Assembly: GCF_025231485.1 (NCBI RefSeq)
Contig: NZ_CP104003.1
Span: 1,674,001-1,738,000, forward strand
Reading direction: 5' to 3'
From: Salinirubellus salinus
GTDB taxonomy: Archaea > Halobacteriota > Halobacteria > Halobacteriales > Haloarculaceae
DNA length: 64,000 bases
Shown here: in pieces, positions 41,752 to 49,932 of the stretch
How positions within the stretch are numbered: position 1 is the stretch's first letter
Layout: each line of letters starts with the position of its first letter
Position numbers and translations under genes: made by a program
The notes under the pieces: model-generated
Seen by the model: only the letters and a program-made list of their open reading frames with translations
The model's database searches: none
Told to the model about the DNA's origin: nothing

Positions 41752-43158
41752 ATGCGCCTGCACTGGCACCGGCAGGACCTGCGGGGCACCGACAACACGG
41801 CGCTCGCGTGGGCCGCCGACCACGGGGACGTGCTCCCCGTCTTCGTCTTCGACGACGCCGTCCTCGAACACGGGTCGTCACCCCGCGTCCGCTTCATGCT
41901 CGACGCGCTCGCCGATCTCCGTGCGTTCTACCGCGAGCGTGGCGGGGACCTGCTGGTCCGCCACGGCGACCCCGCCGTGGTGCTGCCCGCCCTCTGCGAG
42001 GAACTCGACGCCGAGGGGGCGCTCTGGAACCGCGACTACTCCGGACTGGCACAGGCACGCGACGCCCGGGTCAAGGAGGCCCTCGCCGACCGCGACCTCG
42101 AACGTCAGTCGTTCCACGACGATATCCACCACGAACCGGGGTCCATCACGACGAACCAGGGCGAGCCGTACTCCGTCTACACCTACTTCTGGAAGAAGTG
42201 GCGCGACCGGGCCAAGGCCGACCCCTATCCCGCACCCGAGTCGGTCGTCGACCCGGCCGACCACGCTGTCGAGGCGGGCGAGATGCCCACCATCGAGGAA
42301 CTGGGCTTCGAGGAACCGGACTGCAACGTGGAGCCGGCGGGCTACGAGGCCGCCCGCGAGCGGCTGGACGCCTTCTGCGAGTCGGCCGTCTTCGAGTACG
42401 ACGACCGGCGGGACTATCCGGCGGACCGCGCCACCTCGAAGCTCTCGGCGCACCTCCGCTGGGGGACCATCGGTGTCCGCGAGGTGTACGCCGCCACCGA
42501 GGACGCGACGATGGCGGCCGAGACGGAGACCGAACGCGAGAACGTGGAGGCGTTCCAGTCACAGCTCGCGTGGCGCGAGTTCTACACCCACGTCCTCTAC
42601 TTCAACCCCGAGGTCGTCTCGCAGAACTACAAGGAGTACGAGCACGGCATCCGCTGGCGCGAGGACGGCGAGGAACTCGCGGCGTGGAAGGCCGGCGAGA
42701 CGGGCTACCCCATCGTGGACGCCGGGATGCGCCAGTTGCTCGCGGAGGGGTACATGCACAACCGGGTCCGGATGATCGTCGCCTCGTTCCTCACCAAGGA
42801 CCTCCTGCAGGACTGGCGCGAGGGGTACGACCACTTCCGCGAGCACCTCGTCGACCACGACACCGCCAACGACAACGGCGGCTGGCAGTGGGCGGCCTCC
42901 ACCGGTACCGACGCCCAGCCCTACTTCCGCATCTTCAACCCGATGACGCAGGGCGAGCGGTACGACCCCGACGCCGAGTACATCAGGGAGTACGTGCCGG
43001 AACTCGCGGACGCCGACCCCGACCAGATACACGGCTGGCACGAGCTCTCGCTCCCCGAGCGCAAGGCCGCCGCCCCCGACTACCCGAACCCCATCGTCGA
43101 CCACTCGGAACGCCGAGAACAGGCGCTGGCGATGTTCGAGGAAGCGCGGGGGGAGTGA
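41752..43158 (+). CDS. phr: Deoxyribodipyrimidine (CPD) photolyase
   Basis: Light-driven repair of cyclobutane pyrimidine dimers, with FAD as cofactor (468 aa). MRLHWHRQDLRGTDNTALAW is the antenna-binding N-domain start. The FAD-binding domain has TGYPIVDAGMRQLLAEGYMHNRVRMIVASFL, GGWQWAASTGTDAQPYFRIFNPM and ERYDPDAEYIREYVPEL. The class I photolyase pattern fits. ATG 41752 was chosen over ATG 41725 because a TATA-like ACATAAGG (41702-41709) predicts transcription from about 41732. UV repair suits a sunlit brine. Confidence 0.94.
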   Translation: MRLHWHRQDLRGTDNTALAWAADHGDVLPVFVFDDAVLEHGSSPRVRFMLDALADLRAFYRERGGDLLVRHGDPAVVLPALCEELDAEGALWNRDYSGLAQARDARVKEALADRDLERQSFHDDIHHEPGSITTNQGEPYSVYTYFWKKWRDRAKADPYPAPESVVDPADHAVEAGEMPTIEELGFEEPDCNVEPAGYEAARERLDAFCESAVFEYDDRRDYPADRATSKLSAHLRWGTIGVREVYAATEDATMAAETETERENVEAFQSQLAWREFYTHVLYFNPEVVSQNYKEYEHGIRWREDGEELAAWKAGETGYPIVDAGMRQLLAEGYMHNRVRMIVASFLTKDLLQDWREGYDHFREHLVDHDTANDNGGWQWAASTGTDAQPYFRIFNPMTQGERYDPDAEYIREYVPELADADPDQIHGWHELSLPERKAAAPDYPNPIVDHSERREQALAMFEEARGE

Positions 43159-43447
43159 GGACGGTTGGGGGTGACGGGTCGACCGCTGGTGGGGGCCCGT
43201 GGTCGCCGACGGGACCCCACACGCACACCGAGTAGAGGATGGCGACCGTACCGACGCCGACGAGTGCAGTCGTGACGTATCCGGCGTACGGGACGACGAG
43301 GTGCCGGACGCCGAACAGCGGACAGTCGAGGACGCCCCCGACGTTGTCGTGTCTGACCCGCCCGTGTCGAGCCGGTCTCCCCCAGTTCTCACACCCCCCA
43401 TCTGATAGGAAGGTTCAAACTCCCCGAATGACACGTTTCGACCCATC
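43159..43447. other. Intergenic gap with a possible gene remnant on the minus strand
   Basis: No complete gene was found. Minus-strand sequence from about 43380 to 43200 reads as a hydrophobic stretch (including LFGVRHLVVPYAGYVTTALV) open in one frame but with no ATG, GTG or TTG before it after the upstream stop. It may be a decayed small membrane-protein gene, or chance in GC-rich DNA. Confidence 0.35.
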
Positions 43448-43996
43448 ATGGACCAGACGACTGCCCGAGTGCTCTCCATCGGGATGGCGTTCCTCGCGGG
43501 CGTCCTCGTCGGCGGCGTCCTGCTGACCGCCTTCCCGCTCGGGGGCGGTGGCCCCTCCATCGTCCCGCCAGACCCCGAGAACCCACCCGTCTCCACCTCG
43601 ATGGGTGGCCCGAGTTGCTGGGACCCCGAGGCCGACCTGAACCCGAACGCCGGGTGGGTCCACGAGGTGGCCGCGGGCGTCTCATACCCCGTGACGCTGA
43701 ACGCGACGGTCGTCCACCCGGCCGGGACCGAGGTGGACGTCAGCGAGAGTCCCGTCACCCGCCGGTCGCCGGGCGTCTACGAGATCACCATCCGGACGAC
43801 CGACGCCACGGACGGCGGCCCGACCGGGTGCGAGCGCGTCCGGACGACGCTCGAGATCGCCGCCTCGCTCCCGACGGAGTACGAGCGACTCGTCGTGACG
43901 GCCGAAGGGTACGACGACCCGCTCGTCGACGCCGAGCGCGACGACACGACCGCCGACCTCTACCCCCTCCCGAACCCGATAAACGTCACCGGCTGA
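43448..43996 (+). CDS. Membrane-anchored hypothetical protein
   Basis: A 182-aa protein with one N-terminal hydrophobic helix at about 9-30 (VLSIGMAFLAGVLVGGVLL), then a Pro/Gly-rich linker and an exported-looking beta domain (residues 55-175) with Cys at about 57 and 127 that could pair. Sequons NATV and NVTG are present. I recognise no family. It sits between photolyase and superoxide dismutase genes, all on the plus strand, but distances suggest separate transcripts. Confidence 0.6.
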   Translation: MDQTTARVLSIGMAFLAGVLVGGVLLTAFPLGGGGPSIVPPDPENPPVSTSMGGPSCWDPEADLNPNAGWVHEVAAGVSYPVTLNATVVHPAGTEVDVSESPVTRRSPGVYEITIRTTDATDGGPTGCERVRTTLEIAASLPTEYERLVVTAEGYDDPLVDAERDDTTADLYPLPNPINVTG

Positions 43997-44077
43997 AGGG
44001 TTCGTCCGGATCGGGTGACGGTCGCGTAACCACCGGACTGAAACGCCGTGTGTGGCCTGCTACCTCGGGACTACGAA

Positions 44078-44085
44078 CCTTTAAC
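44078..44085 (+). promoter_or_regulatory. TATA box of the superoxide dismutase gene
   Basis: CCTTTAAC predicts transcription from about 44108, leaving a leader of about 15 nt that contains a Shine-Dalgarno sequence. Confidence 0.5.
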
Positions 44086-44109
44086 AGTCGGCCGTGAGAT
44101 AGGTAGGAC

Positions 44110-44115
44110 GGAGGT
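44110..44115 (+). promoter_or_regulatory. Shine-Dalgarno site of the superoxide dismutase gene
   Basis: GGAGGT lies 7 bp before ATG 44123. Most genes here seem leaderless, so this clear ribosome-binding site is notable and confirms the start. Confidence 0.7.
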
Positions 44116-44122
44116 TACAAGC

Positions 44123-44734
44123 ATGCCAGAACACTCTGACCCGGAGCTCCCCGAACTCCCGTACGACTACGACGCGCTGGAGCCGTTCCTCGACGAGCAG
44201 GTGCTGACGTGGCACCACGACACGCACCACCAGGGCTACGTCAACGGGCTGGCCTCGGCCGAGGAGACGCTCGCCGAGAACCGTGAGGCCGGCGAGTTCG
44301 GCTCCTCCGGCGGAGCGATGCGCAACGTGACCCACAACGGCTCGGGCCACTACCTGCACACGCTGTTCTGGGAGAACATGGACCCGAACGGCGGCGGCGA
44401 ACCCGAGGGTGCGCTCGCCGACCGCATCGAGGAGGACTTCGGCTCCTACGAGGGCTGGAAGGGCGAGTTCGAGGCCGCCGCCGGCGCCGCCGGTGGCTGG
44501 GCGCTGCTCGTGTACGACCCCGTCGCCAAGCAGCTCCGTAACGTGGTCGTCGACAAGCACGACCAGGGTGCCCTCTGGGGCAGCCACCCCATCCTCGCGC
44601 TCGACGTCTGGGAACACTCGTACTACTACGACTACGGCCCCGCCCGCGGTGACTTCATCGAGGGCTTCTGGGACGTCGTCGACTGGGACCACGCCGCCGA
44701 ACAGTACGAGAAGTCCGTCGAGCACTTCGAGTAA
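44123..44734 (+). CDS. sod: Superoxide dismutase, Fe/Mn family
   Basis: Converts superoxide to oxygen and hydrogen peroxide in the cytoplasm (203 aa). Metal ligands are seen in WHHDTHHQGYVNGL, in GSGHYLHTLFWENM, and as Asp and His in LDVWEHSYYYDYG, the four Fe/Mn-family sites. ATG 44123 (MPEHSDPELPELPYDYDAL) follows a strong GGAGGT, which fixes the start against longer in-frame options. Confidence 0.97.
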   Translation: MPEHSDPELPELPYDYDALEPFLDEQVLTWHHDTHHQGYVNGLASAEETLAENREAGEFGSSGGAMRNVTHNGSGHYLHTLFWENMDPNGGGEPEGALADRIEEDFGSYEGWKGEFEAAAGAAGGWALLVYDPVAKQLRNVVVDKHDQGALWGSHPILALDVWEHSYYYDYGPARGDFIEGFWDVVDWDHAAEQYEKSVEHFE

Positions 44735-44824
44735 CGGACTCGCCACGCGGCGAGCCGTCCACCTGCGCTTTCTTTCGAGGCTCCGTGAGACAGCGACGCG
44801 TCCGTCCTGTCGTCCCGTTCCGCG

Positions 44825-45265
44825 TCAGTTCGCCGTGTAGCCCAGCGGTCCCGCGTCCGGCACCTCGGGCACGTCCCAGTCCGGTTCGCCGTAGCCCGGC
44901 ACGTCCAGCAGTTCCGAGAAGAGGTCCGCGAACTGGACGCCAGACCCCCGGTCGACGCTCACGAGGACACCCACGGGCGAGTCGCTCCCGTCGTCGAGGA
45001 ACGTCCGGAACGTCTCGAACTGGGTGAACCCGCGGACCGTGTACTCGTAGCCCGTGTAGGTGAGTTCCTCGTACGTGAGTCGCGTGATGTAGCCGTAGCG
45101 TTCGTTGTCGATGAACGCCTCGGGGTCGTGGTCCTCGAGGTGGTCGGCCACGTCGTCACGGACGTAGAGACACTCCTGGCCGGACCGGTCGAACGTCCAC
45201 AGGTCTCTGAGCGCCTCGCCGGCCAGGTCCCGGACGGCCTCGAGGAGCGGCGTTGCCTCCGACAT
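44825..45265 (-). CDS. Conserved haloarchaeal protein (DUF7522-like)
   Basis: A 146-aa acidic soluble protein of unknown function. QECLYVRDDVADHLEDHD, ERYGYITRLTYEELTYTGYEYTVRGFTQFETFRTFL and GVLVSVDR are its more distinctive stretches; the pattern is an alpha/beta fold. It resembles, from memory, proteins tagged DUF7522. ATG 45265 was preferred to a start seven codons upstream. It is convergent with sod. Confidence 0.65.
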   Translation of the reverse strand: MSEATPLLEAVRDLAGEALRDLWTFDRSGQECLYVRDDVADHLEDHDPEAFIDNERYGYITRLTYEELTYTGYEYTVRGFTQFETFRTFLDDGSDSPVGVLVSVDRGSGVQFADLFSELLDVPGYGEPDWDVPEVPDAGPLGYTAN

Positions 45266-45401
45266 GAGATACCCTCTGGACCACACCCACCTATAACGTC
45301 GAGAGCGTTTTCACGGCCTGAACAGACCCCGGCCACGGGGCGAGGCGAGACGCGAGTGAGGGGAACGCCGCACTTACGACCGGTGGTGGCGAACGACCGC
45401 C

Positions 45402-45668
45402 ATGCCCAAGCCGAAGTCCGAGTTCGACGACCTGCGCGCACTGGAGTTCCGCGACCCCGACGAGGTCCTCGAGTCCGACCAGATGTACACGGTCTACGAG
45501 GTGGCGCGACTGCTCCAGGGGGTGGCGGTCGACCAGGGCCTCGACGTGGAGACGGAGAACGTGTTGCTCGACTGGGCCATCCCCTGGATGATCTACCACC
45601 AGGAGTCGTTCGTGTTCGCCAACCCGGCCTCGGACGAGGAGCCGGGGTACTACGGGCTGGCCGAGTGA
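45402..45668 (+). CDS. Small conserved haloarchaeal protein (DUF5827-like)
   Basis: An 88-aa protein with no known function. The start MPKPKSEFDDLRALEFRDP and the C-terminal PGYYGLAE resemble a small haloarchaeal family I recall as DUF5827. It is helical, has no signal or metal motif and no obvious operon partner. The ATG follows gaccgcc and no clear Shine-Dalgarno sequence is seen. Confidence 0.65.
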   Translation: MPKPKSEFDDLRALEFRDPDEVLESDQMYTVYEVARLLQGVAVDQGLDVETENVLLDWAIPWMIYHQESFVFANPASDEEPGYYGLAE

Positions 45669-45681
45669 GGCCGGTCGGCGC

Positions 45682-46062
45682 TCAGGCGCTCGGCTCCTCC
45701 TCGCCGCCCCGGAACCCCATCGCGTGTTCGACGGCCGAGGAGAGGACCTCCGTGCGGCGCCGGCGGTGCGGTTCGTCGGCCGATTCCTCGTCGGGGGCGT
45801 CGACGGGGACGTCCACCACGTCGGTCTCCTCCACGGCCGCCTCGACCTCTGCCTCGGCCGCCGCCGCTGCCTCGGCGATGGCCTCGAAGTCCACGTGGGC
45901 CATCGCGCTGTAGGTCCCGACACCGACGGCCGTCCCGACGAGTGTGGCGGCCACGCGGGGGTGCTGGTACCCCGTCGCCCGGCCGAGGAGGTAGACCGCC
46001 GCCCCGGTTGCAGCCCCGTTCAGCGTCGCGTTCAGTGCACGTTCGATGCTGTTCGTGTCCAT
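45682..46062 (-). CDS. Small membrane protein with acidic tail
   Basis: A 126-aa protein. Residues 12-55 hold two short hydrophobic helices (ALNATLNGAATGAAVYLLG, AATLVGTAVGVGTYSAMA), then an Ala/Glu/Val-rich helix (EAIAEAAAAAEAEVEAAVEE) and an acidic tail with an RRRR patch. Unknown function. ATG 46062 was chosen because the sequence before it loses composition typical of these proteins. It is divergent from the P-loop gene at 46187. Confidence 0.6.
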   Translation of the reverse strand: MDTNSIERALNATLNGAATGAAVYLLGRATGYQHPRVAATLVGTAVGVGTYSAMAHVDFEAIAEAAAAAEAEVEAAVEETDVVDVPVDAPDEESADEPHRRRRTEVLSSAVEHAMGFRGGEEEPSA

Positions 46063-46186
46063 GTGATACGTCAGGTGACGAGGAGCCATAACCCCAAGAT
46101 TGGCACACGGCAGACCCCTCCCGTCGGCGAGGAGCGTCCCGACCGGAACGGCGGAGTTTTGCCGGGGGCGCGCGCACCGCCACCGA

Positions 46187-47002
46187 ATGCAACTGCTGGT
46201 CGCCGGCGGAGACCGGGTGGACGCGGGCAAGACCACGTTCTCGGTGGGGCTGTGTCGCGAACTCGACGCGCCCGGCTACAAGCCGCGTGCGGGCAACGAC
46301 TACTGGTTCGACCACGACGACTACCGGCGGGCCGTCGACGCCGGCCGGCTCTACGGGAAGGACGCCCGACGGCTGACCGGGGCGGCGCCGGGCGAGGCGG
46401 ACCCCGAGGCCGTCAACCCCGTCCACCGGCTCTGGACGCCCGTCCCCGGCCCGAAGCAGGGGTTGCTCGGCCGGACCGGCCGGGAGTTCCTCGTCGACCG
46501 GGTCGGCCCGCGCGGCGACGAGACGTGGGTCGTCAACGGCACCGCCGACCTGCCGAACTCGCTGGTCGAGTCGCTCCCGCTCGAGGGGGCCGTCACCGTG
46601 GACTCGGTCCCCGCGTTCAACGACGTGATGGCCGCCCACCACGTGCCGGCGTTCGAGGCGCTGGCCGACCGCATCGCGGCCGAGGACCGCGCCGTCGTCG
46701 AGTCCTACGCCGACATCGCCCGGCCGCTCGACGGCTACGAACCGGACGCCGTCGCCGTCGTGGAACCGCGGCAGGCCCGTATCTACGACGGGGCGCGCTA
46801 CGCGAACGCCTGCGAGGTGGCCAGTGGGTCGGCCCGCGAGGGGACCCTGGAGGAGACCACGGAGAACGTGCTGGCGATGATCGAGCCCCGCGCCCGGGTG
46901 GAACTACCCGCGCTGACGGGCGCCCAGCGGAAGGACCCGGACGCGGTGGCCGACGAGTACGCCCCCGCCTACGAGGCGTTGCTGGCGACGGCGCTGGAGT
47001 AG
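46187..47002 (+). CDS. BioD/MinD-like P-loop ATPase of unknown function
   Basis: A 271-aa soluble protein. Its P-loop reads GGDRVDAGKTT at residues 7-17, with five residues between Gly and GKT, as in dethiobiotin synthetase (G-x5-GKT), not the classic four. YKPRAGNDYWFDHDDYRRAV and TWVVNGTADLPNSL are conserved-looking. It may be an amide- or phosphate-transfer enzyme of the BioD/CobB fold, but no biotin genes lie nearby, so the reaction is unknown. A TTTTGC box about 27 bp upstream supports ATG 46187. Confidence 0.65.
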   Translation: MQLLVAGGDRVDAGKTTFSVGLCRELDAPGYKPRAGNDYWFDHDDYRRAVDAGRLYGKDARRLTGAAPGEADPEAVNPVHRLWTPVPGPKQGLLGRTGREFLVDRVGPRGDETWVVNGTADLPNSLVESLPLEGAVTVDSVPAFNDVMAAHHVPAFEALADRIAAEDRAVVESYADIARPLDGYEPDAVAVVEPRQARIYDGARYANACEVASGSAREGTLEETTENVLAMIEPRARVELPALTGAQRKDPDAVADEYAPAYEALLATALE

Positions 47003-47035
47003 CCCCACCGCCGGTCGGCCTGCCGGAGTCGGGGG

Positions 47036-47365
47036 CTACGGGGAGCGCCGGTGTCTGTGTGGGTCCGACGAGCCGGGGTCGTCGCGGATGAGTTCGTCGA
47101 ACCGCCGGAGGAACGACCAGCGGTCGGTCTCGCCCGCCCCGGCCGCGACGAGCGTCTCCTCCAGCCCCTCGCGTGACTGGTGACAGCACTCGCGGTGACA
47201 CGGCTTGCAGAGGAACTCGAAGCGCTTGCCGCGCCGGTCCCAGCGGTCGCCGTGCTTGTCGTACTCCCTGGCCTCGGCCCGGGCGACCTCCGCCCCGCAC
47301 GCGATGCAGGTGACCGACTCCCCGTCGGCCTGTCCGAGGTCCCCGGCTGACGGCGGCGGACTCAT
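47036..47365 (-). CDS. Zinc-finger protein coupled to nuoCD
   Basis: A 109-aa protein with one zinc site: CIAC near 20-23 and CKPCHREC near 53-60, separated by a basic stretch (DRWDRRGKRFEF). The C-terminus is helical and charged. Its ATG overlaps the nuoCD stop by 4 bp (ATGA), so it is translated with nuoCD. It resembles, from memory, a small haloarchaeal DUF7562-type family. A role in NuoCD maturation would be speculation. Confidence 0.65.
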   Translation of the reverse strand: MSPPPSAGDLGQADGESVTCIACGAEVARAEAREYDKHGDRWDRRGKRFEFLCKPCHRECCHQSREGLEETLVAAGAGETDRWSFLRRFDELIRDDPGSSDPHRHRRSP

Positions 47366-49029
47366 CGGTCCACCTCGCCCATGATGGGGTCGAGACTGCC
47401 GAGCGTGGCGATGAGGTCCGGGACGAACTCCCCCTCGGCCATCGACGGGAGCGCCTGCAGGTTCGAGAAACACGGCGACCGGATCTTGAACCGTGCTGGC
47501 GTGTCGGTCCCGTCGGCACGGATGTAGATACCGAGTTCGCCCTTCGCGGCCTCGACTGCCCGGTAGATCTCGGTGTCCGGGTCGGGTTTCAGCGTGCGGG
47601 GGACGTTCGCCTGGACGGTGCGCTCGTCCGCGGGCCACTCCTCGAGCGCCTCGAGACACTGCTCGACGATGCGAGCGGACTGCTGGAGTTCCTCGAGGCG
47701 GACGAGGACCCTGGCGAAGTTGTCGCCGTCGGCCGCCGTCGCCACGGTCCAGTCGAGTTCGTCGTAGTAGCCGTAGGGGTCGTCCCGGCGGAGGTCGTAG
47801 TCGACGCCCGAGCCACGGGCGACCGGCCCGGTACAGCCGTACGCCTTCGCCACCTCGGGGTCGAGGACGCCGGTGTCGACGGTCCGTATCTGGAACACCT
47901 CGTTCCCCGTCAGCAGCGAGTGGTACTCGTCCAATCGCTCGGGGACGCCGTCGAGGTAGTTCCGGACCGTCTCGAAGAACGCCTCGCGCGGTTCGGGGAG
48001 GTCGAAGGCGACCCCGCCGAGGCGGAAGTAGTTGAACATCAGTCGCTGCCCGGTGAGATCCTCGAGGATGGTCTGGACGCGTTCCCGGTCCTGCATCGCG
48101 TACATGAAGGCGGCGGTGAACTCGCCCACGACGTCGAGCGCGTAGGTCCCGACCGCGAGGTAGTGCGCCAGCATCCGGGAGAGTTCTGCTGACATCGTCC
48201 TGAGGACCTGCGCGTACGCCGGCACCTCGATGTCGACGAGGTCCTCGGCAGCGCGGGCGTACGCCCACTCGTTGAGGATACCGGCCCCGCTCCAGTCCCA
48301 GCGGTCCGGGTACGGCATGATCTGGTGGCGGTAGGTGGACTGCTGGCACATCTGCTCCTCGCACCGGTGGATGTAACCGAGGTCCGGTTCCACGTCCGCG
48401 ACCTGTTCACCGTCCAGCACCGTCTGCAGGTGGAGCACGCCGTGGGTCGCGGGGTGGTTCGGCCCGATGTTGAGGAGCATCGTGTCACCGTGCTCGCCCG
48501 CGCGCTGGTCCGCCGCCAGTGGGTTCTCGTGCTCGCGCAGCGTGACCACCTGTGGCTGCTCGGAGTCGTAGTCGAGCGAGAGCGGGTGGCCCTGCCACGT
48601 CTCCGGGAGCAGGATACGCCGGAGGTCCGGGTGGTCGTCGTACTCGATACCGACGAGGTCGTAGGCCTCGCGCTCGTGCCACGCGGCCGTGGGGAACACC
48701 GGCGCCGCGGACTCGCTGACCGGGTCGCGCTTCGCCGTCGGGACGACCACCGACAGTTCCCGCGTCGGGTCGTCGTACGTCCTGAGGTGGTAGATAGACT
48801 CGAAGCGGTCCCCGTACTCCTGTGCGGTCACACAGGCGCAGTGGTCGAAGCCGGCGGCCTCCTTCAACGTCGAGAGGACCGCCTGGACCGCGTCGGGGCG
48901 GACGACGAGCGCCTCGGCGTTCCGGTGGTGCTCGCTGTCGAGGGGCTGCTCGCCGACCTGCTCCTCGACCAGGCCGGCCACGTCCTCGGTTGTCGTCTCC
49001 GCAGCGGTCGTCTGTGGTTCGAGGCTCAC
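47362..49029 (-). CDS. nuoCD: Fused NADH-quinone oxidoreductase subunits C and D, without other nuo genes
   Basis: A peripheral-arm complex I protein that helps form the quinone site (555 aa). NuoC is at about 30-155 (EREAYDLVGIEYDDHPDLRRILL), and NuoD follows with NIGPNHPATHGVLHLQTVLDGE, YIHRCEEQMCQQSTYRHQIMPYPDR and GPVARGSGVDYDLRRDDPYGYY; the end matches haloarchaeal NuoCD. GTG 49029 (VSLEPQ) is the usual start. Haloarchaeal nuoCD normally sits within a nuoA-N operon. Here nuoB is not upstream (a regulator diverges instead) and nuoH is not downstream, so it is an orphan, perhaps a paralogue or a split piece. Confidence 0.92.
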   Translation of the reverse strand: MSLEPQTTAAETTTEDVAGLVEEQVGEQPLDSEHHRNAEALVVRPDAVQAVLSTLKEAAGFDHCACVTAQEYGDRFESIYHLRTYDDPTRELSVVVPTAKRDPVSESAAPVFPTAAWHEREAYDLVGIEYDDHPDLRRILLPETWQGHPLSLDYDSEQPQVVTLREHENPLAADQRAGEHGDTMLLNIGPNHPATHGVLHLQTVLDGEQVADVEPDLGYIHRCEEQMCQQSTYRHQIMPYPDRWDWSGAGILNEWAYARAAEDLVDIEVPAYAQVLRTMSAELSRMLAHYLAVGTYALDVVGEFTAAFMYAMQDRERVQTILEDLTGQRLMFNYFRLGGVAFDLPEPREAFFETVRNYLDGVPERLDEYHSLLTGNEVFQIRTVDTGVLDPEVAKAYGCTGPVARGSGVDYDLRRDDPYGYYDELDWTVATAADGDNFARVLVRLEELQQSARIVEQCLEALEEWPADERTVQANVPRTLKPDPDTEIYRAVEAAKGELGIYIRADGTDTPARFKIRSPCFSNLQALPSMAEGEFVPDLIATLGSLDPIMGEVDR

Positions 49030-49094
49030 GCCGACCACCCCCAGCCGTACGCTCGTCGCTGGAGGGTCGTCAGCGAGGGATGACGCGTCGTCAT
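49026..49094 (-). CDS. Tiny open frame overlapping the nuoCD start
   Basis: A 22-codon frame (MTTRHPSLTTLQRR and eight more residues) whose TGA overlaps the nuoCD GTG in a GTGA junction, the same coupling seen between the pilB and pilC genes. It might be a coupling leader peptide or a remnant of an upstream gene. Very short, so uncertain. Confidence 0.25.
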   Translation of the reverse strand: MTTRHPSLTTLQRRAYGWGWSA

Positions 49095-49152
49095 GGCTAG
49101 TCGACAGTCGGGCCGCGGGGTGCAAGCCGCTTCAGGCGAACGTGCGAGGGTG

Positions 49153-49159
49153 GTTTAAG
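49153..49159 (+). promoter_or_regulatory. TATA box of the Bat-type regulator gene
   Basis: GTTTAAG is centred about 27 bp before GTG 49183 and so favours that start over the GTG at 49177. It may also serve nuoCD on the other strand. Confidence 0.55.
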
Positions 49160-49182
49160 TAACGCCGCGGAGAGGTGTGGTC

Positions 49183-49842
49183 GTGAAGTACCTCCGACTC
49201 GCCGTCCGGGAGCCCCCCGAGTCACGCAATCCGATGCACACGTTCGTGATGGAGCGCGACGAGGTGACGCTGACACAGCTCTGGAACTGGAGTACGACTG
49301 ACGAGGCCGTGGACGTGGTGCTGTTCCGCGTCGTCGGTGACCGCGGGGTCTACACGGCCGCGCTGGAGGAGGTACCGTTCGTCACGGCCTACGAGACGGT
49401 CCGACTGGACGAGGAGAGCTTCTACGCCTACGTCGAACACGAGACCCGTGACGCCGACCGGGGGTTCAGGGAACCGTTCGTCGACCGGCGAGTCCTGACA
49501 CTCCCGCCCATCGAGTTCGCCAGCGACGGCGAGACGAGGATGGAGGTGGTCGGCCGGCAGACGGACGTCCAGGCGGTGGTCGACGGCTTCCCCGCCGAGT
49601 TCGAGGTGCGTGTCGACCGGATCGGAAGCTACGAACACGGTCTCGACGGTGGGGCCCTGCTGACCGGGCGACAGCGCGAGGCCGTCGCCGTCGCGCTCGA
49701 ACTGGGCTACTACGAGGTTCCCCGGAGCGCCTCGGTGGATGCCGTCGCGGCGGAACTCGGGTGTGCGGCCAGCACCGCGGCCGACCACCTCCGGAAGGCA
49801 CAGGCCAGACTCGCCCGGCAGGCGGTCGGGACGGAACGCTGA
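49183..49842 (+). CDS. Bat-type helix-turn-helix transcription regulator (HTH_10)
   Basis: A 219-aa regulator of the bacterio-opsin activator-like class. The N-terminal 150 residues form a sensor-type domain with no cofactor motif I can name. The C-terminal 55 residues are the HTH_10 domain: LLTGRQREAVAVALELGYYEVPR, then VDAVAAELGCAASTAADHLRKAQARL. It is divergent from nuoCD and could control it, which is inference from location. GTG 49183 is preferred because of TATA spacing. Confidence 0.85.
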   Translation: MKYLRLAVREPPESRNPMHTFVMERDEVTLTQLWNWSTTDEAVDVVLFRVVGDRGVYTAALEEVPFVTAYETVRLDEESFYAYVEHETRDADRGFREPFVDRRVLTLPPIEFASDGETRMEVVGRQTDVQAVVDGFPAEFEVRVDRIGSYEHGLDGGALLTGRQREAVAVALELGYYEVPRSASVDAVAAELGCAASTAADHLRKAQARLARQAVGTER

Positions 49843-49932
49843 CGCGGCCCGGTGACCGCGCGTGGAACCTGAAGCACCGGCCGCGCCCACGCTGGGGGAG
49901 GCTTTTTCCTCCGACCGGACGCCGTTCCGGAC

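Noticed and set aside
41653-41752. Alternative photolyase start at ATG 41725
   Set aside because: TATA-like box at 41702-41709 would place transcription start after it, and family members start at MRLHWHR.
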